Shown here: in pieces, positions 5,378 to 6,277 of the stretch
Numbering within the stretch: the first letter of the stretch is position 1
Layout of the letters: each line of letters begins with the position of its first letter
NCBI GenBank assembly: GCA_036554945.1
Contig: DATBMH010000050.1
Span: forward strand, 1 to 6,277
DNA: 6,277 nt
Source of the DNA: JACDAN01 sp036554945
GTDB lineage: Bacteria > Actinomycetota > Thermoleophilia > Gaiellales > Gaiellaceae
Direction: 5' to 3'
The notes under the pieces: model-generated
The model's input: only the letters and a program-made list of their open reading frames with translations
What the model was told of the DNA's origin: nothing
Database searches by the model: none
Translations under genes and position numbers: made by a program

Positions 5378-6277
5378 ATGTCGCGAAAGCGACTCCTGAT
5401 CGCCGTCCTCGCAGGCCTGGTGCTCGCGATCGGCGCGACGGCCTGCATGGGCGACGATGACGACGAGGCGTCGGGGACCACGGCGACCACCGGCGAGACC
5501 AGCACGACGGGCGGCGGCTCGGGCGAGCGGGTGTCGATCATCGCCAGCGTCCCGCCGACCGACCACGGCTGGCTGGGCGCGATCTCGAAGGACGCGCAGG
5601 CGGCCGCGGACAAGCACGACGACGTCGACTTCGAGCTGCTGGAGGCCGCGGACGCAGACTCCCAGGCGCAGCAGATCGAGCAGGCGATCGCGCAGAGCCC
5701 CGACGCCCTGGTCGTGCTGCCGTACGACGGGGCGGCCCTGACGCCCGTGGCCCAGCGCGCCGAGCAAGCCGGGATCGCGGTCATCAACGTCGACCGGCTC
5801 TTCACCGCGCCCGACGCCGCCACGGCGACGATCCTCGGCGACAACTACCAGATCGGCGTCCTCGCGGCCGACTACATCACCGAGGAGCTGAACTGCCAGG
5901 GGAACGTCGTCGAGATCCAGGGCCTCGCCGGGATCTCGGTCACGACCGACCGGACGAAGGGCTTCACGGACACGCTCCGGAAGAAGTGCCCGGGCGGCGG
6001 CATCAGGATCGTCGCCTCGCAGCCGGGTGACTTCAATCCCGACAGGGGCCTGACCGTGATGGAGAACATCCTCCAGGCCCAGAGCGACATCGACGCCGTC
6101 TACACGCACGACGACGACATGGCGCAGGGCGTCGTCCAGGCGATCCGGAACGCCGGCCGCGACGACGAGATGTTCCTCACCGGCGTGGGCGGTTCCCAGG
6201 ACGCCATGCAGCAGATCAAGGAGGGCGGCCTCTACCGCGCCACCTTCCTCTACAACCCGAACATGGCAGGGTCGGCC
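5378..6277 (+). CDS. Sugar ABC transporter substrate-binding lipoprotein (Peripla_BP_4, RbsB-like), partial at right edge
   Basis: 300 residues are visible with no stop; the family usually runs 330-370, so the C-terminal end is missing. It captures the sugar outside the membrane and delivers it to the permease. The N-terminus has SRKR, a hydrophobic core (6-20) and ATAC (20-23), a lipobox-like site with C23 as the likely lipidated residue (Ala at -3 is less usual than Leu). An acidic then Thr/Gly/Ser-rich linker (24-50) leads to the type-1 periplasmic-binding fold at ~51. Likely ligand contacts are W65 in DHGWLG, D139/R140 in VINVDR, R192 in TDRTKGF and D245-D247 in HDDDMA. C173 and C204 could form a disulfide. 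The hinge-side motif is GVGGSQDAM (269-277) rather than the common G-x-D-G. The ATG at 5378 has a strong ribosome binding site. Ligand is not assignable. Confidence 0.95.
   Translation, partial: MSRKRLLIAVLAGLVLAIGATACMGDDDDEASGTTATTGETSTTGGGSGERVSIIASVPPTDHGWLGAISKDAQAAADKHDDVDFELLEAADADSQAQQIEQAIAQSPDALVVLPYDGAALTPVAQRAEQAGIAVINVDRLFTAPDAATATILGDNYQIGVLAADYITEELNCQGNVVEIQGLAGISVTTDRTKGFTDTLRKKCPGGGIRIVASQPGDFNPDRGLTVMENILQAQSDIDAVYTHDDDMAQGVVQAIRNAGRDDEMFLTGVGGSQDAMQQIKEGGLYRATFLYNPNMAGSA

Noticed and set aside
5331..5399. 22-residue ORF starting at the permease stop (TGATG) and ending inside the binding-protein gene
   Set aside because: No recognisable peptide and no dedicated ribosome binding site; it overlaps the real start. 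It might aid reinitiation, but nothing supports a product.
5243..6109. 288-codon minus-strand open frame opposite the binding protein
   Set aside because: The plus strand encodes a clear lipoprotein with signal peptide, ribosome binding site and family motifs; the antisense frame shows none.

Overview
The window is very GC-rich, with coding bias typical of high-GC Actinomycetota. The Asp/Thr/Gly-rich linker after a lipoprotein signal, the GTG starts and the apparently leaderless divergent promoters fit that phylum. A deep lineage such as Thermoleophilia is possible, but that is a guess. No rRNA, tRNA, CRISPR array, insertion sequence or phage gene is visible.

The layout is a classic carbohydrate uptake and catabolism locus. 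On the minus strand (1-635) is the N-terminal 211 residues of a ROK-family repressor, cut by the left edge of the window. A 106-bp divergent intergenic region (636-741) carries back-to-back promoter candidates, an 11-bp perfect palindrome and a 9-bp direct repeat. To the right, five plus-strand genes form one apparent operon: a Gfo/Idh/MocA NAD(P)-dependent oxidoreductase (742-1890), an IolE-like TIM-barrel sugar isomerase/epimerase (1887-2810), a double-NBD sugar ABC ATPase of the RbsA/MglA type (2807-4321), an RbsC-type permease (4318-5331) and a type-1 periplasmic-binding lipoprotein (5378 to the right edge, partial). The first four are joined by 4-base stop/start overlaps (GTGA, GTGA, ATGA). 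The binding protein follows a 46-nt gap and has its own strong ribosome binding site.

Taken together, the lipoprotein would capture a sugar or polyol outside the cell, the permease and ATPase would import it unphosphorylated, the oxidoreductase would oxidise it and the TIM-barrel enzyme would isomerise, epimerise or eliminate the keto product. The ROK protein would sense the sugar or a metabolite and repress both transcription units. The substrate cannot be read from the sequence. No sugar kinase is in the window, so catabolism may begin by oxidation. The locus is of a familiar type; the parts worth a second look are the substrate, the leaderless divergent promoter pair and the candidate operators.
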